In this document: positions 11,263 through 24,135 of the stretch, in pieces
Numbering within the stretch: the stretch's first letter is position 1
Layout: the number at the start of each line of letters is the position of its first letter
NCBI GenBank assembly: GCA_035048815.1
Contig: JAUCBN010000021.1
Location: 3,503,501-3,567,500, forward strand
Source: Abelmoschus esculentus
Taxonomy: Eukaryota > Streptophyta > Magnoliopsida > Malvales > Malvaceae
DNA: 64,000 nucleotides
Direction: 5' to 3'
Program-made: the position numbers and the translations under genes
Notes under the pieces: generated by a model
What the model was told of the DNA's origin: nothing
The model's input: only the letters and a program-made list of their open reading frames with translations
Database searches by the model: none

Positions 11263-11856
11263 GGTTGAGGAGTAATTTAGTCCTATAATAATAAGGCTTA
11301 AATAACTCGACACATTTTTTAAATTCAGTACATAAAAAATATTTACTCTTAAGTAGGTACCACCTAATTCTGAGGTAATTCTGAAGCAAACTAGAATGAG
11401 AAAATACATATATTATGTGAGGCATTTGGGAAAGTGTAATTCAGAATGTCCCAACTACCGTAAGTACACCCCATGATGCACTCTGAAAGGCAACTCTCAA
11501 GCACTCTAGACTTTGTACACTGATCTTGATTCTTGCATCCAAGAACTCTGGCATAATAATAATGAATCAGTTGTAGGCAAATGATGAACTGATGCAAAAA
11601 ACGCTGCATTCATGCATTTAGCTTTCTGGGTTTCTAAATTAAATGACTGAAATAATAAGAATAGGAAAAGAATTAAATAATATATATAATGTTTACCTGA
11701 CGATTTTCCTATAGAAAGTAAAAACATCTGACAGTGGACGGCGCCCGTGCTATGGTGGTTCTTCCTCTTGCCCAGCGATTGAAACCCAGTAGTTTGATTG
11801 GATAAAAGGAGAGGAGAAAACGGACAGAATGATTTGGAAATTTGGAATAATGTAGG
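11263..11856. other. Unassigned segment downstream of the RNase gene
   Basis: Less AT-biased than its surroundings. On the minus strand a stretch near 11697-11790 ends in a donor-like GTAAAC, and an acceptor-like TTATTTCAG follows, so it could be remnants of a minus-strand transcript. Its short frames match no family I recognise. No function is proposed. Confidence 0.25.
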
Positions 11857-13026
11857 TAGAGATCTAAAAACAGTTAATCACATAGGTTTTAAGTCGGTGT
11901 TGTTAAGTTGGGTAAAATTAAATACAAGTCATTTCAGATTGATTTGATGTTTTGATTGGATTCGGGTCGTGCGTGTCCATTTCATGTCGGGTTGAAACGG
12001 TTCAGGTCCAAATCAGATAGTTGATAGGTTCATTTCAGGTCGGGTTTATTTCAGTTCAGTTGCATTTTAGGTCGGCTTCATTTCAAGTCGATTTTATTTC
12101 AAGTCAAATTAATTCGAGTTTTGAATTCATATTAATTCTTATTTTAAATATAAAATTTAATAATTTAAATAATCAAATTTAATTTAAATAATAAAAATAT
12201 ATAATCCCGTAAATTAATTTTCTAACTTAAATATTAATTAAATTAAATATATGAGCTCAATTCTCAAGCCCAAGAACAACTTAATTAATTATTAAATAAA
12301 CCCAAACTCAATTATTAAACAAATTTTTTGTGCTTAATTTCTTATTTTCTAAGCGAAATCCCTAAATTAATTTCCTAAACACATTCTTTAAATTAATCCT
12401 ATAAGTTCAATCCTTAAATTAATTCTTTAAACTATTATTAAATCATTAAGCTCAACCCCTAAAATTTTTCTCAAAGTCTAATTCTCTATTCCTTAAACTA
12501 ATTCTCTAAGCTCAATCCGTAAATTAATTCCTTAAGCTCAATTCATACACTAATTCCTTAAGCCCAATTCTAATGCTCTAAACTCAATCATTAAACTAGT
12601 TTTTTAAGCCTAACTCTTCAATCCTTAAATTAATTTCTATGTTCGATACTAATTTCCTAAGCTTGATCCCTAAACTAATTCTCTAAGTCCAATATTAATT
12701 TCCTAAATTCAATCCTTAAACTAATTCTATACGCCCAATTTCTTATTCTCTAAATTAGTTTCTAAACCCAAATTTTAATATGTGAAGTGTAGTCGGATGA
12801 AGGTCTGAATTCTGGTCTAGAGTAACATGTTAAAATTGGGTTTGGGTCATTCTCGCTCGGATACAGTTCGGGTTCAGTTATTACAGTAACAGGTTCAACT
12901 CGAATTAGGGTCAACAACAATTAAATACAAATCGGGTTCGGATCATTACATACCAGGTCAAACTAGGCTCTGACTCGAATAAGTTTCAGTCAAATTTTTA
13001 GGTCGGGTCAACTTTTTACATCCCTA
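11857..13026. mobile_element. hAT-type non-autonomous element with internal minisatellite
   Basis: The left end is TAGAGATCTAAAAACAGTT. The inverted right end reads TAGGGATGTAAAAAGTTGAC. The 8-bp flanks AATGTAGG and AATGTAAT share their first six bases. Both subterminal parts repeat CATTTCAGGTCGG / TCGGGTT phrases. The middle (about 12280-12790) is a run of diverged ~32-bp units containing CTAATTCTCTAAGCTCAAT. There is no transposase frame. Confidence 0.7.
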
Positions 13027-13224
13027 AATGTAATGGGAAATGACATTATCTTTTTAGATAAAACCTAATAACTTATTACAAACATCTGATTAAATTTAGA
13101 TATCTCTATAAACATGAAATAAAAAATTATATAAATTTTAAGAATTAAAACTATTATAATATTTAGGGATTTATGTAACACCCCAAACTCGGATGTCATA
13201 TTTGGGCCATAAGCCCAACCCGTA

Positions 13225-14459
13225 TGTCACAATCCAATTTTTCTCCAATTTTAAAGTCAAAATACCTAGATTGAACCCTAGATTTTGGGGATTTTTAATT
13301 TGAATTTCAGTGATCAAATTGAAAATCGTCTGAGATATTCAGACCCTTGTTGGGTAAATATACCATTTTCAAATGGTAACGTCTTCATCCTCCTCAAAAC
13401 CGATTTGGTTTTTAATGGAAATTAATTCTCCATTCAGATTAAAATTTGAATTTCGATTCTATCTGGTTAGAAACCTCCCCGGGTCTCATCTCCCTCTGTT
13501 ACTCGAATCTGAGTCGAGAACTTTATCCTTTTCGTGATCCTTCGATCCGTTCATTTTGGTGACGTGGATTCCGACCCCGAGCATCTGCCTCCTCCTCCTC
13601 TTGGACGACCCCCTATTTACTAGTCTTCGGGACCTGCACGTTCTACTCCTGCTCGGTCTAGTGGTAGAGCTGAGTCTAGTAGGCATCATTCTAGGCATTG
13701 ATCATCTGTTCAGGTGTGTTCTCTTCTGTAAATTCTGTTATTTTCAGTATGTTCAGTTTCTGTTAAATTGTATGATCATACATTATCCTGCCATTACATC
13801 TCTGATCTTGATATTTGTCATGTATGTCTCATGTTGATATCAAGACATGTATTCTGATTCTGTTTATGCATAGAACATTACATCTGGTAGAATATATGTG
13901 TGTACGGGGAAGTTAGTGATTTATCACTTCTGTTCAGTGGCTCCATCTCCGGGTCAAGTTTCCACTTCTGTTGGTGTGATAGAGTTAGAGTGGTTTAGTG
14001 GAACTTACTCTTCTGTTGGTGTTCGGAATTGGGTGCATATCATGCATACTTCACATCATCTGCATTGTACTGTTCTGTAATTCTGTTTATCTACTTTAGA
14101 GACACACTAGGCTCCCTAGCTTACATCCTTCCAGTTTCTGTTTCAGATACCCGATCGTAGATCTCGGTACTTGGAGGACTTTTGAATTTGAACTTCTGTT
14201 TTACCGTACGTTTTATTATTCAAACTTATAATTATTTCGGTTAATAATTTGTATCACACTTTGAATAACTTTTGGTTTTGGATTGTTTATTATTTGTGGG
14301 TTGAATTTTATTTTCAGTATTTTAAATTATTAATTATTTAATTAATTATCAGAATTTATATTTTAATTTTTATAAAAACCCTAACTTGTAAATCAAGTTT
14401 CAGTAAAATAAAATCCTAACTTCTAATACAAGAAATTAGGTAAATTTTAAGTGGTTACA
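13225..14459 (+). repeat. 5' LTR of the chromovirus
   Basis: Begins TGTCACAATCC and ends GTGGTTACA (TG...CA ends), 1235 bp. It is about 220 bp longer than the 3' LTR because a segment near 13385-13620 has no counterpart there. Confidence 0.93.
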
Positions 14460-14464
14460 TTTAA

Positions 14465-14477
14465 TGGTATCAGAGCC
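14465..14477 (+). other. Primer binding site, initiator tRNA-Met type
   Basis: TGGTATCAGAGCC, the standard complement of the tRNA-Met 3' end in plant Ty3 and Ty1 elements. It starts five bases after the LTR end. Confidence 0.95.
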
Positions 14478-14664
14478 AGGTTTAACTCTCGGCCTGTGAG
14501 GTCCAAAATGATTTTTGATCTGAAAATGACTTTTGTAAATCTGTTTTATAAATTCGAATTTCCTGTTTTGACCCTATTTGGAAAATGTCTGAAATATTTT
14601 AAATATTACTCCAAGTATCGACTCTAATATAGGATTCTGTCTGCTTTTCTGTAGATACTCTATT

Positions 14665-15910
14665 ATGCCACCTCGTAGGAGTACATGTTTAGCAACTAAA
14701 GAGGTCGTGGCGAGGACGATCTGCTTCTTCTTTTAGTGATGTACCACCTCTTGTGGACCCGTCACAGAATCAGAGTTTGGCATAAGATTTAGGAGGAGAG
14801 GATTTACCTGAGGTTTAGACCGAGGCTCAGCAAGCCGAGGTTGATCAGCCGGCCCAGAGTGAGGGACCTTATGTTTCTAGGGACAGTGAGACCGTTGGGT
14901 TGGATTCTGTGACTATGCAGAGAGAGTTACTCCGATACTTGCAACAGAATGAGGGTGTTAGGAAACCCATCTCTACTGCGTTTTTAGTTGTTGGGATGAC
15001 CATGTTTGATGGCAAGACCGGTACTGACCCAGCCGATGCAGAGTACTACTGAAGAAGCTTCAACGTCTGTTCATCGAGATGGAATACCCCTCGAACAGGA
15101 AACTGAGGGCTGTTGTATCTTTACTTTAGGGAGAGGCCCTGCACTGGTGGGAGGCAGAGGAGAAAGTCACTACTTCGGAGAGGATTTCTTGAGAGTTTTT
15201 CAGACAGGCTTTCGAGGATCGGTATGTTGGACCTGAGTATCTGGCTAAGTGCCGTGAAGATTTTCTAAATCTACAGCAGAACAATATATCTGTTAATGAA
15301 TATGATATTGAGTTCCTCTGTCTGCTCCAGTATGCTCTTGGTATTGTTTCCATAGAGAAACAAAAGTGTAACCACTTTCTGAAGGGACTTCGGGTATAGT
15401 TGAAGATCGTCGTTGCTACTCACCACAACACTAAATACAAGATGATCACTCGATATGCAAGAACAGCCGAGCGTAACGAGAGTTTGAGGCTTCAGTTAGA
15501 GTCTCAGGTTCAGGATAGAGGTAGACGACAGTCTATCGCACCTGCTCAGCACAGTCAGGGTTTTCAGTCCCGGAAGAGAGGTCGCGATGAGTTTGAGCCT
15601 CAGAGTTCTACACGTTCTAGACCAGTTGCCTCTGTTGTGCCTACTTCTAGTGGAGCTGGATCCACTAGTACCCGAGTTTTACCCCAGTATACTTTCTGTA
15701 AGAAATGGCATACAGGAGAGTGTCGCATAAAGAGTGGAGTCTACTTTCGTTGTGGTTCTTATGATCATCGTCTTAGGGATTTTCTAGTGGCACCACAGTC
15801 TGGTTATACTCAGGGACAATCACAGGAATCAGTTTAGACCCCCAGCTGGGGGAAGAGGACAGGGTAGACCTGCAGCATCTGGTACTGGTAGTAGGGGCAG
15901 ACCCAGTTAG
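14665..15910 (+). pseudogene. Chromovirus gag remnant
   Basis: ATG at 14665 begins MPPRRST, a usual start of this polyprotein class, but frames break soon after. Capsid-type text in several frames includes MFDGKTGTDPADAE, EALHWWEAEE and FEDRYVGPEYL (15000-15240). At 15400-15837 a basic, Gln-rich segment precedes a zinc knuckle of the CX2CX4HX4C kind. In it the first Cys is Tyr and the last is Phe (YFRCGSYDHRLRDF), so it could not bind zinc normally. Expected role in the intact family: capsid and RNA packaging. Confidence 0.85.
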
Positions 15911-15949
15911 TTTAGAGGATCTGCCAGATTATGAGGATCTCATCCCGGA

Positions 15950-18900
15950 TTGGTTTATACTACAAGGAGACAAGAGGACCGGGATGAGCCAGACGTCATT
16001 GCTGGTACTTTTTCTGTTCATGTTTTTTCTTTGTTTGTACTTTTGGATAATGGGTCTACACACTCCTATGTCTCTAGTTCTGTATCTGGATACCTAGAAA
16101 TTCCCGTAGAGAATACCAGTAGCTCTGTTTCTGTTTATAGTCCAGTAGGTAATCCAATAGTGGTTACCAAAATGTATAAGGATTGTCCTCTTGAGGTCCA
16201 AGGGGAAATCTTTCCGGCTAATCGGATGGAGTTACCGTTTAAGGAGTTTAACTTGATTCTTGGGATGGATTGGTTGTCAACTCACCGAGTTACCTTGGAT
16301 TGTGAGCGTAAGAGAGCTACTTTGAGGACCTCTAATGACCGTGAGATAACCCTTATTGGTGAGCGTAAGGGGTTTCTGTCCAATTTTATCTCCGCTCTGA
16401 AAGCTAAAAAGATGATCAGGAAAGGATCTGTAGCTTATCTTGCCTACATACTTGACCCGAAGGAATCTGATTATGGTATGGAGAAGATCCGAGTTGTATG
16501 CGAATTCCAGATGTTTTTTTAGAAGAGTTACCAAGAGTACCCCCTAAGCGGGAAGAGGTGGAATTCAGTATTGAATTGTATCCGGGGAAAACTCCAGTGT
16601 CTATGACACCATATTGAATGGCTCCGAAGGAGCTCAAGGAGCTTAAGGTTCAGTTACAGGAGCTTCTGGATAGAGGTTTCATACGACCTAGTGTTTCTCC
16701 GTAGGGAGCCCCTGTTTTGTTTGTTAAAAAGAAAGATGGTTCTTTGCACCTGTGTATCGACTACCGGAAGTTGAACAAGTTAACAATCAAGAACAAGTAC
16801 CCCCTTCCCCGCATCGATGATCTGTTTGACCAGTTCCGAGGAGCTTCTGTGTTTTCTAAGATAGACTTGAGATCTGGTTATTACCAACTCAAGGTTAAGG
16901 ATTCTAATGTGTTCAAAACAGCTTTCTGGACTCGTTATGGTCACTACGAGTTTCTGGTAATGCCCTTCGGTCTTACAAATGCTCCTGCAGCACTCATAGA
17001 CATGATGAATAGGGTGTTTCGACCCTATCTAGATCAATTTGTAGTGGTTTTCATAGATAATATTCTGGTCTACTCCAAGTCTGAGGATGAACATGAGCAG
17101 CATCTTCGTATTGTGTTACAGACTCTGAGAGAGAAACAGCTTTATGCAAAGTTCAGTAAGTGTGAGTTTTGGCTTTCGGAGGTCGTTTTTCTAGGACATA
17201 TTGTTTCAGTTAAGGGTATTCAGGTTGACCCGAAGAAAATAGAAGCTGTCATGGATTAGAAACAACCTAAGAATGTAGTAGAGATTCATAGCTTTCTAGG
17301 ACTGGTTGGTTATTATCGGAGGTTTGTAGAGGATTTTTCTTCAATAGCCGCTCCGTTAACTAAGCTTCTGAGGAAAGATGTTCCGTTTACCTGGTCTGAG
17401 GCTCAACAAGAGAGTTTTGAGAAACTGAAATCCGTTCTGACACAAGAACCAATTCTGATATAGCTAGAGTCGGGGAAACCCTATACATTTTACAGTAATG
17501 CTGCATACACTGGTTTAAGATGTGTTCTGATGCAGGATGGGAAGGTAGTGGCTTATGCATCTCGACAATTGAAACCGCATGAGTGTAACTATCCTACCCA
17601 CGATCTGGAGTCAGTGGCAGTGATATTTGCTCTGAAAATCTTGAGACACTATCTCTATGGAGAGAAGTGTTACATTTTTATAGATCATGAGAGTCTTAAG
17701 TACCTTCTCACTCAGAAGGAACTTAATCCGAGACAGCAACATTGGTTAGAGCTTCTGAAAGATTATGACTGTGAGATTGACTACCACCCGGGTAAAGCTA
17801 ATGTCATTGCGAATGCCTTGAATCGTAACGCCATTTCAGATGTAAGGGCTCTGTTTGCCCGGATGAGTTTGTTCGAGGATGGTAGCTTGTTAGCAGAGCT
17901 TCGGGTGGTTCCTACTCTGATATCAGAGATTCAGGCTGAGCAGCCCAGTGATCCTTACTTGGCTCATCGTATTACAGAAGTTAAGGAGAGAACTTCTCAG
18001 GACTTCTCTATTAATCAGGATGGTGTTTTATACTTCCGGGGTCGCTATTGTATTTTAAGGAACTCTGAGTTGAAACAAGTTATTCTTCGAGAGGCCCATG
18101 ATAGTCTGTATTCTATGCATCCTGGTGGTGATAAGATGTATAAAAATATCTGAGAGAAGTACTGGTGGAAAGGTCTCAAGAGAGACGTTGTCAGTTTTGT
18201 GTCCAAGTGCTTGACTTGTCAGAAAGTCTTAGCAGAGCATCAGGTCCGTCTGGACTTCTTCATCACATTCAGATTCCTCAGTGGAAATGGGAACATATGA
18301 CTATGGACTTCGTAAGTGGGTTACCTTTGACTCCGTCTAAAAAAGATTTTGTTTGGGTTATCGTGGATCGTTTAACCAAGTCTGCACACTTCATTCCTGT
18401 TAAGACCACTTATCCTCTGAGTAAGTTGGCTCGGTTATACATCTTTGATATTGTTCGGCTGTATGGAGTGCCTCTGTCCATTATATCTGATCGGGATCCG
18501 AGGTTTACGTCAAAATTTTGGTGATCTCTGCATACTGCTTTGGATACCCGGTTGAACTTCAGCACTGTTTATCACCCTCAAACCGATGGTCAGTCTGAGC
18601 GTGTGATTCAGATCCTTGAGGATATTTTGAGAGGATGTATTCTGGATTTTAGAGGTAGTTGGGAGGATTTCTTGCCTTTGGCGGAGTTCGCTTGTAATAA
18701 CAGTTATCAGGCCAGTATTAAGATGACACCGTATGAGGCTCTATATGGACGTAAGTGTAGCACTCCTATTGGTTGGACTGAGCTTAATGAGCATCAGTTA
18801 TTGGGTCCAGATCTTGTACATGAGGCTGAGGAGACAGTCAGGTTGATTCGGGATTGACTTAAGGCCGCTTTTAACAGACAGAAATCTTACGCGGATTTGA

Positions 18901-19384
18901 GGAGTAAGGATCTTGAGTTTGAGGTTGGTAATGAGGTTTTTTTGAAAGTATCTCCGTGGAGGAAGGTACTACGTTTTGGCCGTAAGGGCAAGCTCAGTCC
19001 AAGATATATTGGACCTTAACGGATTATCAAACGTGTTGGACCTGTAGCTTATCAGCATGAGTTACCACCTAATCTCAAGCGTATCCATGATGTGTTCCAT
19101 GTTTCTGTACTGAGACGTTATCGAGCAGATCCGTCTCATGTTCTGTCTGTTAAGGATTTCGAGATTCGTCTAGATCTGTATTATGAGGAGGAACCAGTTG
19201 AGATTATTGCTCAGGACCAGAGAGTTCTTCGGAGGAAAACCAATAAGATGGTTAAGGTTCTCTGGCGTAATCAAGGTCTTGATGAGGTTACGTGGGAGCC
19301 CAAATCTGTTATCAAAGCCCAGTATCCGCATCTTTTTGATCTAGGTAAATTTCGAGGACGAAATTTCTGTAAGGGGGGAAGAGT
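15950..19384 (+). pseudogene. Chromovirus pol remnant (protease, RT, RNase H, integrase, chromodomain)
   Basis: The protease core reads LLDNGSTHSYV near 16036 (Asp-Asn-Gly where Asp-Ser-Gly is usual). RT spans about 16650-17260, with CIDYRKLN, SKIDLRSGYYQ and FGLTNAPA; its catalytic FIDD is FIDN near 17055, so RT is dead even without stops. RNase H runs about 17440-17820. Integrase has a His/Cys finger near 18100-18230 and its three acidic residues in MDF, SDRD and QSERV (18300-18600). The C-terminus VKVLWRNQGLDEVTWEP (about 19250-19305) is chromodomain-like. In-frame stops lie at 16702, 17257, 17461, 18151, 18522, 18855 and 19017, and a one-base frameshift lies near 18245. No restored reading is attempted. 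Confidence 0.92.
19371..19383 (+). other. Polypurine tract
   Basis: AAGGGGGGAAGAG directly before the 3' LTR, the expected plus-strand primer. Confidence 0.9.
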
Positions 19385-20396
19385 TGTCATAATCCAATTT
19401 TTCCTTAATTTTGAAGTCAAAATCCCTAGATTGAACCTTAAATTTTGGGGATTTTTAATTTGAATTTCAGTGATCAAATTGAAAATCCTCTGAGATATCC
19501 AGATCCTTGTTGGGTAAATATATCATTTTCAAATGGTAACGTCTTCATCTGTTCTACTCCTGTTTACCAGTCTTCGGGACCTACACGTTCTACTCCTGCT
19601 CGATCTAGTGGTAGAGCTGAGTCTAGTAGATATCATTCTAGGCGTTGATCATCTGTTCAGGTGTGTTCTCTTCTATAAATTTATTATTTTCAGTATGTTC
19701 AGTTTCTGTTAAATCGTATGATATTATCCTGCCATTACATCTTTAATCCTGATATTTGTCATGTATGTCTCATGTTGATATCAAGGCATGCATTCTGATT
19801 CTGTTTATAAATAGAACATTACATCTGGTAGAATATATGTGTGTACGAGGAAGTTAGTGATTTATCACTTCTGTTCAGTGGCTCCACCTGCGGGTCGAGT
19901 TTCCACTTCTGTTGGTGTGATGGAGTTAGAGTGGTTCTGTGGAACTTACTCTTCTGTTGGTGTTCGGAGTTGGGTGCATATCATGCATACTTCACATCAT
20001 CTGCATTGTACTGTTTTGTAATTCTGTTTATCTACTTTAGAGATACACTAGGCTCCCTAGCTTACATCCTTCTAGTTTTTGTTTCAGATACCCGGTCGTA
20101 GATCTCGATACTTGGAGGACTTTTGAATTTAAACTTCTGTTTTACCGTACGTTTTATTATTCAGACTTATAATTATTTCGATTAATAATTTGTATCACAC
20201 TTTGAATAACTTTAGGTTTTGGATTATTATTTGTGGGTTAAATTTTATTTTCAGTATTTTAAATTATTAATTATTTAATTAACTATCAGAATTTATATTT
20301 TAATTTTTATAAAAACCCTAACTTGTAAATCAAGTTTCAGTAAAATAAAACCCTAACTTCTAATACAAGAAATTAGGTAAATTTTAAGTGGTTACA
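19385..20396 (+). repeat. 3' LTR of the chromovirus
   Basis: Begins TGTCATAATCC and ends GTGGTTACA, 1012 bp, followed by the CCGTA duplication. It lacks about 220 bp present in the 5' LTR. Confidence 0.93.
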
Positions 20397-20658
20397 CCGT
20401 ATCCATAAAATTTCAAAATCAAATTCAAGTCAAACTATTAAATATGAAATAATTTAAAACGATATTAAAATCCAAAGTAGTTATAAAACTCAAAATATCA
20501 TCGGAGCTCCAAAATACAAGTTTGATAAAAGCATTTGACCTTGATAAATTAAAATAAAATAGAGTTACAATTACAACAATGGTCCTACGAATACATAACC
20601 CAATAATCTAGCAATCGTACTCTACCAACCGGTCAATACTGAAGTCTTACGCTGATGG

Positions 20659-23600
20659 TGTAACCCCCCTCGACCCGGTCTAGATGCCATCCGACTCGAA
20701 CGAGCTACATGGGAAATACCGAGGCTAATCTAGAGACTCACCCCGATAAACAACCCTAAAAATTAAAATTTTCCTTTTATATTTTCTAAAGTTTTTAATT
20801 AGATCCTACATGTTCATGCAAGGACCAAGTTCAATTATAGCGGAAACTAAAGACAAACGAGTCCTAATTTATTCAAACAAGTTTTAAGGACCTAATCATA
20901 ATTTTTAGAATTTTATGCCTTGATTGTGAAATTAAAGTTATCAATATTTAATTAAGTATATTTCATGCTTGCACGTAAATTTATAGCTTAAAATAATATA
21001 TATTATAACCAAAGGAATATCAATGGGCAATTCAAGTTAAAGTCATAAAGCTAATATCAACATAGATAAACATCAAACATGTATAAGCATACAACTACTA
21101 CAAGTCTCATCTATATAACAATATTCTTAACATGGTAAATCATCCCCCATTGCTCTCTCATTACTACTAATGTTATAAGGACATACTTGAGCTTTCACTT
21201 GACGGTTACCTGGATCCTTGCTCCTCTTTGCTACCTCAACTTTATTTACTTTGCATTGCAAGAAAAATGAGAGGGTGTGGATAACCTTAGTGAGTGAATA
21301 GAAACAAGTGTACAAACACCTTGCAATGCAGCCCATATTAAACCAATTTCATCATTTTAAAAACATGTCATACTCTTTTTAAAACAAAACAAACATGGCT
21401 AACAATGTCAGTTTTAAAACTCAGTAAGTGTCATCAAACCATGGCTAACAATGCCATCAATAAATTTTAGTAAAAAAAATTTTGAAATCACATGCTTTAA
21501 AAACTAAAACACAAGTCTTACATGCTACTCACATAGCAATGCTTACACGTGCATCTCAATGCACAAAACTCAAGTCTTACATGCTAATAACATAGCAATG
21601 CTCAAATCACATGCATACCAATGCACAAAACCTTGCATGCATAGTACCATATGCAATCAAGTAAAAAACATGACACTTACCTTTGAAAAGTAAAAACATA
21701 TATCAGTGCTAGTGATCCGATTTGTACCACTCCAAATTATTAGGATAAATGGAGAACTGCGTGTTAGTACTAATCTCAAAGCATAAGCACATTGATACTA
21801 CTCTCAACATAAAATATCTCACCTTGGTGTTCGATAATAGTACTACTGCCATCAACCCGGTTGTGACAGTACTACTCCTATCACAAAGCATTAGACTAAA
21901 AGTCAAAATGCAGCACACAAGGAATTTAAACACGTACAATTTTTGAATATTTATAGTGTATTCTATACCCTATTGATCGATCAACTTATCCCATAAGGTT
22001 CATCACTTAACTAATCAATATATTATCAAAAATCAATCATCAAAACTTAGTTCAAAACAGAATTCAAATCACATGTATCCCACTTTATATGCATCACTTG
22101 CAAAAACCGATAAAACCATTTTTACCTTATTTTTCAAAACAAAACCGTGAGAACATCGAATGTATATAAAATTTCTTTTAAAAATAGTTTCATGAGCATT
22201 TATATACATGCATAACCACATATGTACAACACAACAAAAGCATGAAAAATAACGTTGTAAAACAAGGCATAATATGGGAACCTTTAAGAAAGCAATACTT
22301 TAAACCTACGTCCGAGTAGAGGGATTTTTTTCACACCTTCCCTACACTAGAAACCTTTGAAAAATAAATCAAAACACTACCTTAGAAGCCCACTCTCATA
22401 ATCCACTCACCGATTTACTGAAATTTGCTCGACGAGTCACCCGAAAACACGATTCGGCTTTCCAAACTTCTCAAACTTGTTCCTATACCTCTTGACTTAA
22501 TTCAAGAAATAAAACCAAAGGTTTTAGTGCATTATAAAACACTCAAACATCCCTCAAGTTGGACCAATACATGGCAGCCTCTAAAAATAACATAAAACCA
22601 GACCGAAACTCACTAAAAACCTCTTCAAACACTACCTAAACCTTAGGTTCAGGATTAGATACTTAAAATTCATCTTAATTACATCTAAAAACTTCAAGAT
22701 TCATATATTTAGGTATCAAAAACATCCATATAAAACCCTTGAGCGAAAATCAAGAAAACAATGAAATTTTTATCAAGAAAACCGATTTTACTGATTTAAG
22801 ACTTTAAAGATTGTTTCAATAAGCCAAGAACTTAGGTAATTCATTAAAGAACTTTAGTTTTAAGAGGTTTGAATGATTCTCACCTTGAAAATTGATCCCA
22901 CCCCTTCAAAAGTTTAAAAACTAGAAAATCCTGTAAAAAAACGATGAGATTTTGATAAAGAAAAATATAAAGAATTCATCAAACGAATTTTTATTAAAAA
23001 GATTGTTGTTTACCTTTGAAAAGATTATGGATAATATGTCTTGAGAAGGAAGAAGTCGAAATCTTGAAGAAGTGTTTAAAGCTTAATGCAAAGATAGAGT
23101 TTTTCAAGTAAAACCGAAGAAAAACAAAGAGAATTTGAAGAAGAAAAATATGGGAAAATAAACCAATAAAATTTTATTAAAAAGATTGGATATTTAACTT
23201 GAAAAGATGATGAAAAGGATGCCTTGGAGAAGAATTAACCTAAATTTAAAGAAGAGATATTTTTTTTAAAAGTGAATTTTTGAGTTTTGGATCAAAATTA
23301 GAGAATTTTGATTACTTAGGTTAAAACAAGGGATTAAAGGTTGTTCATATAGACTCTTGGAAGGCTTAGATCAACTAGGGTTAAGATTATATAAAATTAC
23401 CTTAAAGATTCAAAGTTTTGGCATAGTTTATGAAATTATCCTCAAGTTTTCAATTTTTACAAAATTGTCACTAATTTCAAAATCAAAGGGATTAAAGGGT
23501 CAATTTTCAAAATTGATTTTACATAATTCAAATATAAGTTAATTATAAATTTTAGAATATCTTTTCATAATTTATTTTGATTTCAAAATAATTTTTAAGT

Positions 23601-23693
23601 GTTTAATCCCGAACTAGGTTATACCAGCAAAACCGGTCTACTAGGCCTATAAACCGGCCATAAAAATTTTAAGACCAATTTTTGGGTGTTACA
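20659..23693 (-). mobile_element. Solo LTR, about 3 kb, inserted in the old LTR
   Basis: The plus ends are TGTAACCCCCCTCGACCCGG and TTTTTGGGTGTTACA, giving TGTAACACCC...GGGGGGTTACA on minus. There is no coding domain or primer site inside. A region near 21360-21660 repeats CTCACATAGCAATGC / ACATGCATACCAATGCAC-like phrases. TGATG occurs within one or two bases of each end and may be the target duplication, but the fit is not exact. Confidence 0.65.
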
Positions 23694-23944
23694 TATGATG
23701 ATCTGCCACGTCTAAATGATCGTCGTCTACTTACCTACGTAGGGAAACAAATTTAAAACGTTGAGATACGAAAGCTCAATGGGTACACAATCTATCGATT
23801 GTGCTTTCAAGTCAATCATAACTATAAACATGCGAAATGAGATAATATGATAACATGTCATGCCAAATGCAACCAAAGTGTAAAATAAACAAATCAGAAG
23901 TGAGCCCAATGCCAACCTGACACTGGGGAACTCACCCGGCCCTA

Positions 23945-24135
23945 AATCTCACATCAGGCTTCTCTTAATCTCACATCGAGCTAATATACTTGAAATCTCG
24001 CATCGAGTCTTCACTCAGAATCTCACATCGAGAGGGGCTCAGAATCTTGCATCGAGCAAAGTCATCACCCAAAATCTCACATCGAATGGTCTTCGATACA
24101 TCACCTGGAATATCACATCGGATGGTCTTCGTTGT
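23945..24135. repeat. Short tandem-like repeats, AATCTCACATCGAG
   Basis: At least seven variants of AATCTCACATCGAG (also CTCGCATCGAG and ATATCACATCGGATGG) occur with irregular 15-40 bp spacing inside the old LTR. Such short repeats are common in LTR promoter regions; here they are purely descriptive. Confidence 0.75.

Larger units (their letters stand above)
13225..20396 (+). mobile_element. Full-length Ty3/Gypsy chromovirus (Tekay/Del-like), inactive
   Basis: The element shows the complete order: 5' LTR, tRNA-Met primer site, gag, protease, reverse transcriptase, RNase H, integrase, chromodomain-like C-terminus, polypurine tract, 3' LTR. It is flanked by the 5-bp duplication CCGTA (13220-13224 and 20397-20401). 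Many in-frame stops and at least one frameshift make it non-autonomous. The LTRs differ by roughly 5% in a stretch compared by eye. The lineage is inferred from domain order and the C-terminal motif. Confidence 0.93.

Noticed and set aside
11391..11727. Minus-strand frames downstream of the RNase gene
   Set aside because: No family recognised and no consistent exon chain; kept only as an unassigned region.
23945..24135. CRISPR-like direct repeats
   Set aside because: Spacing and repeat sequence are irregular and the context is a plant LTR.
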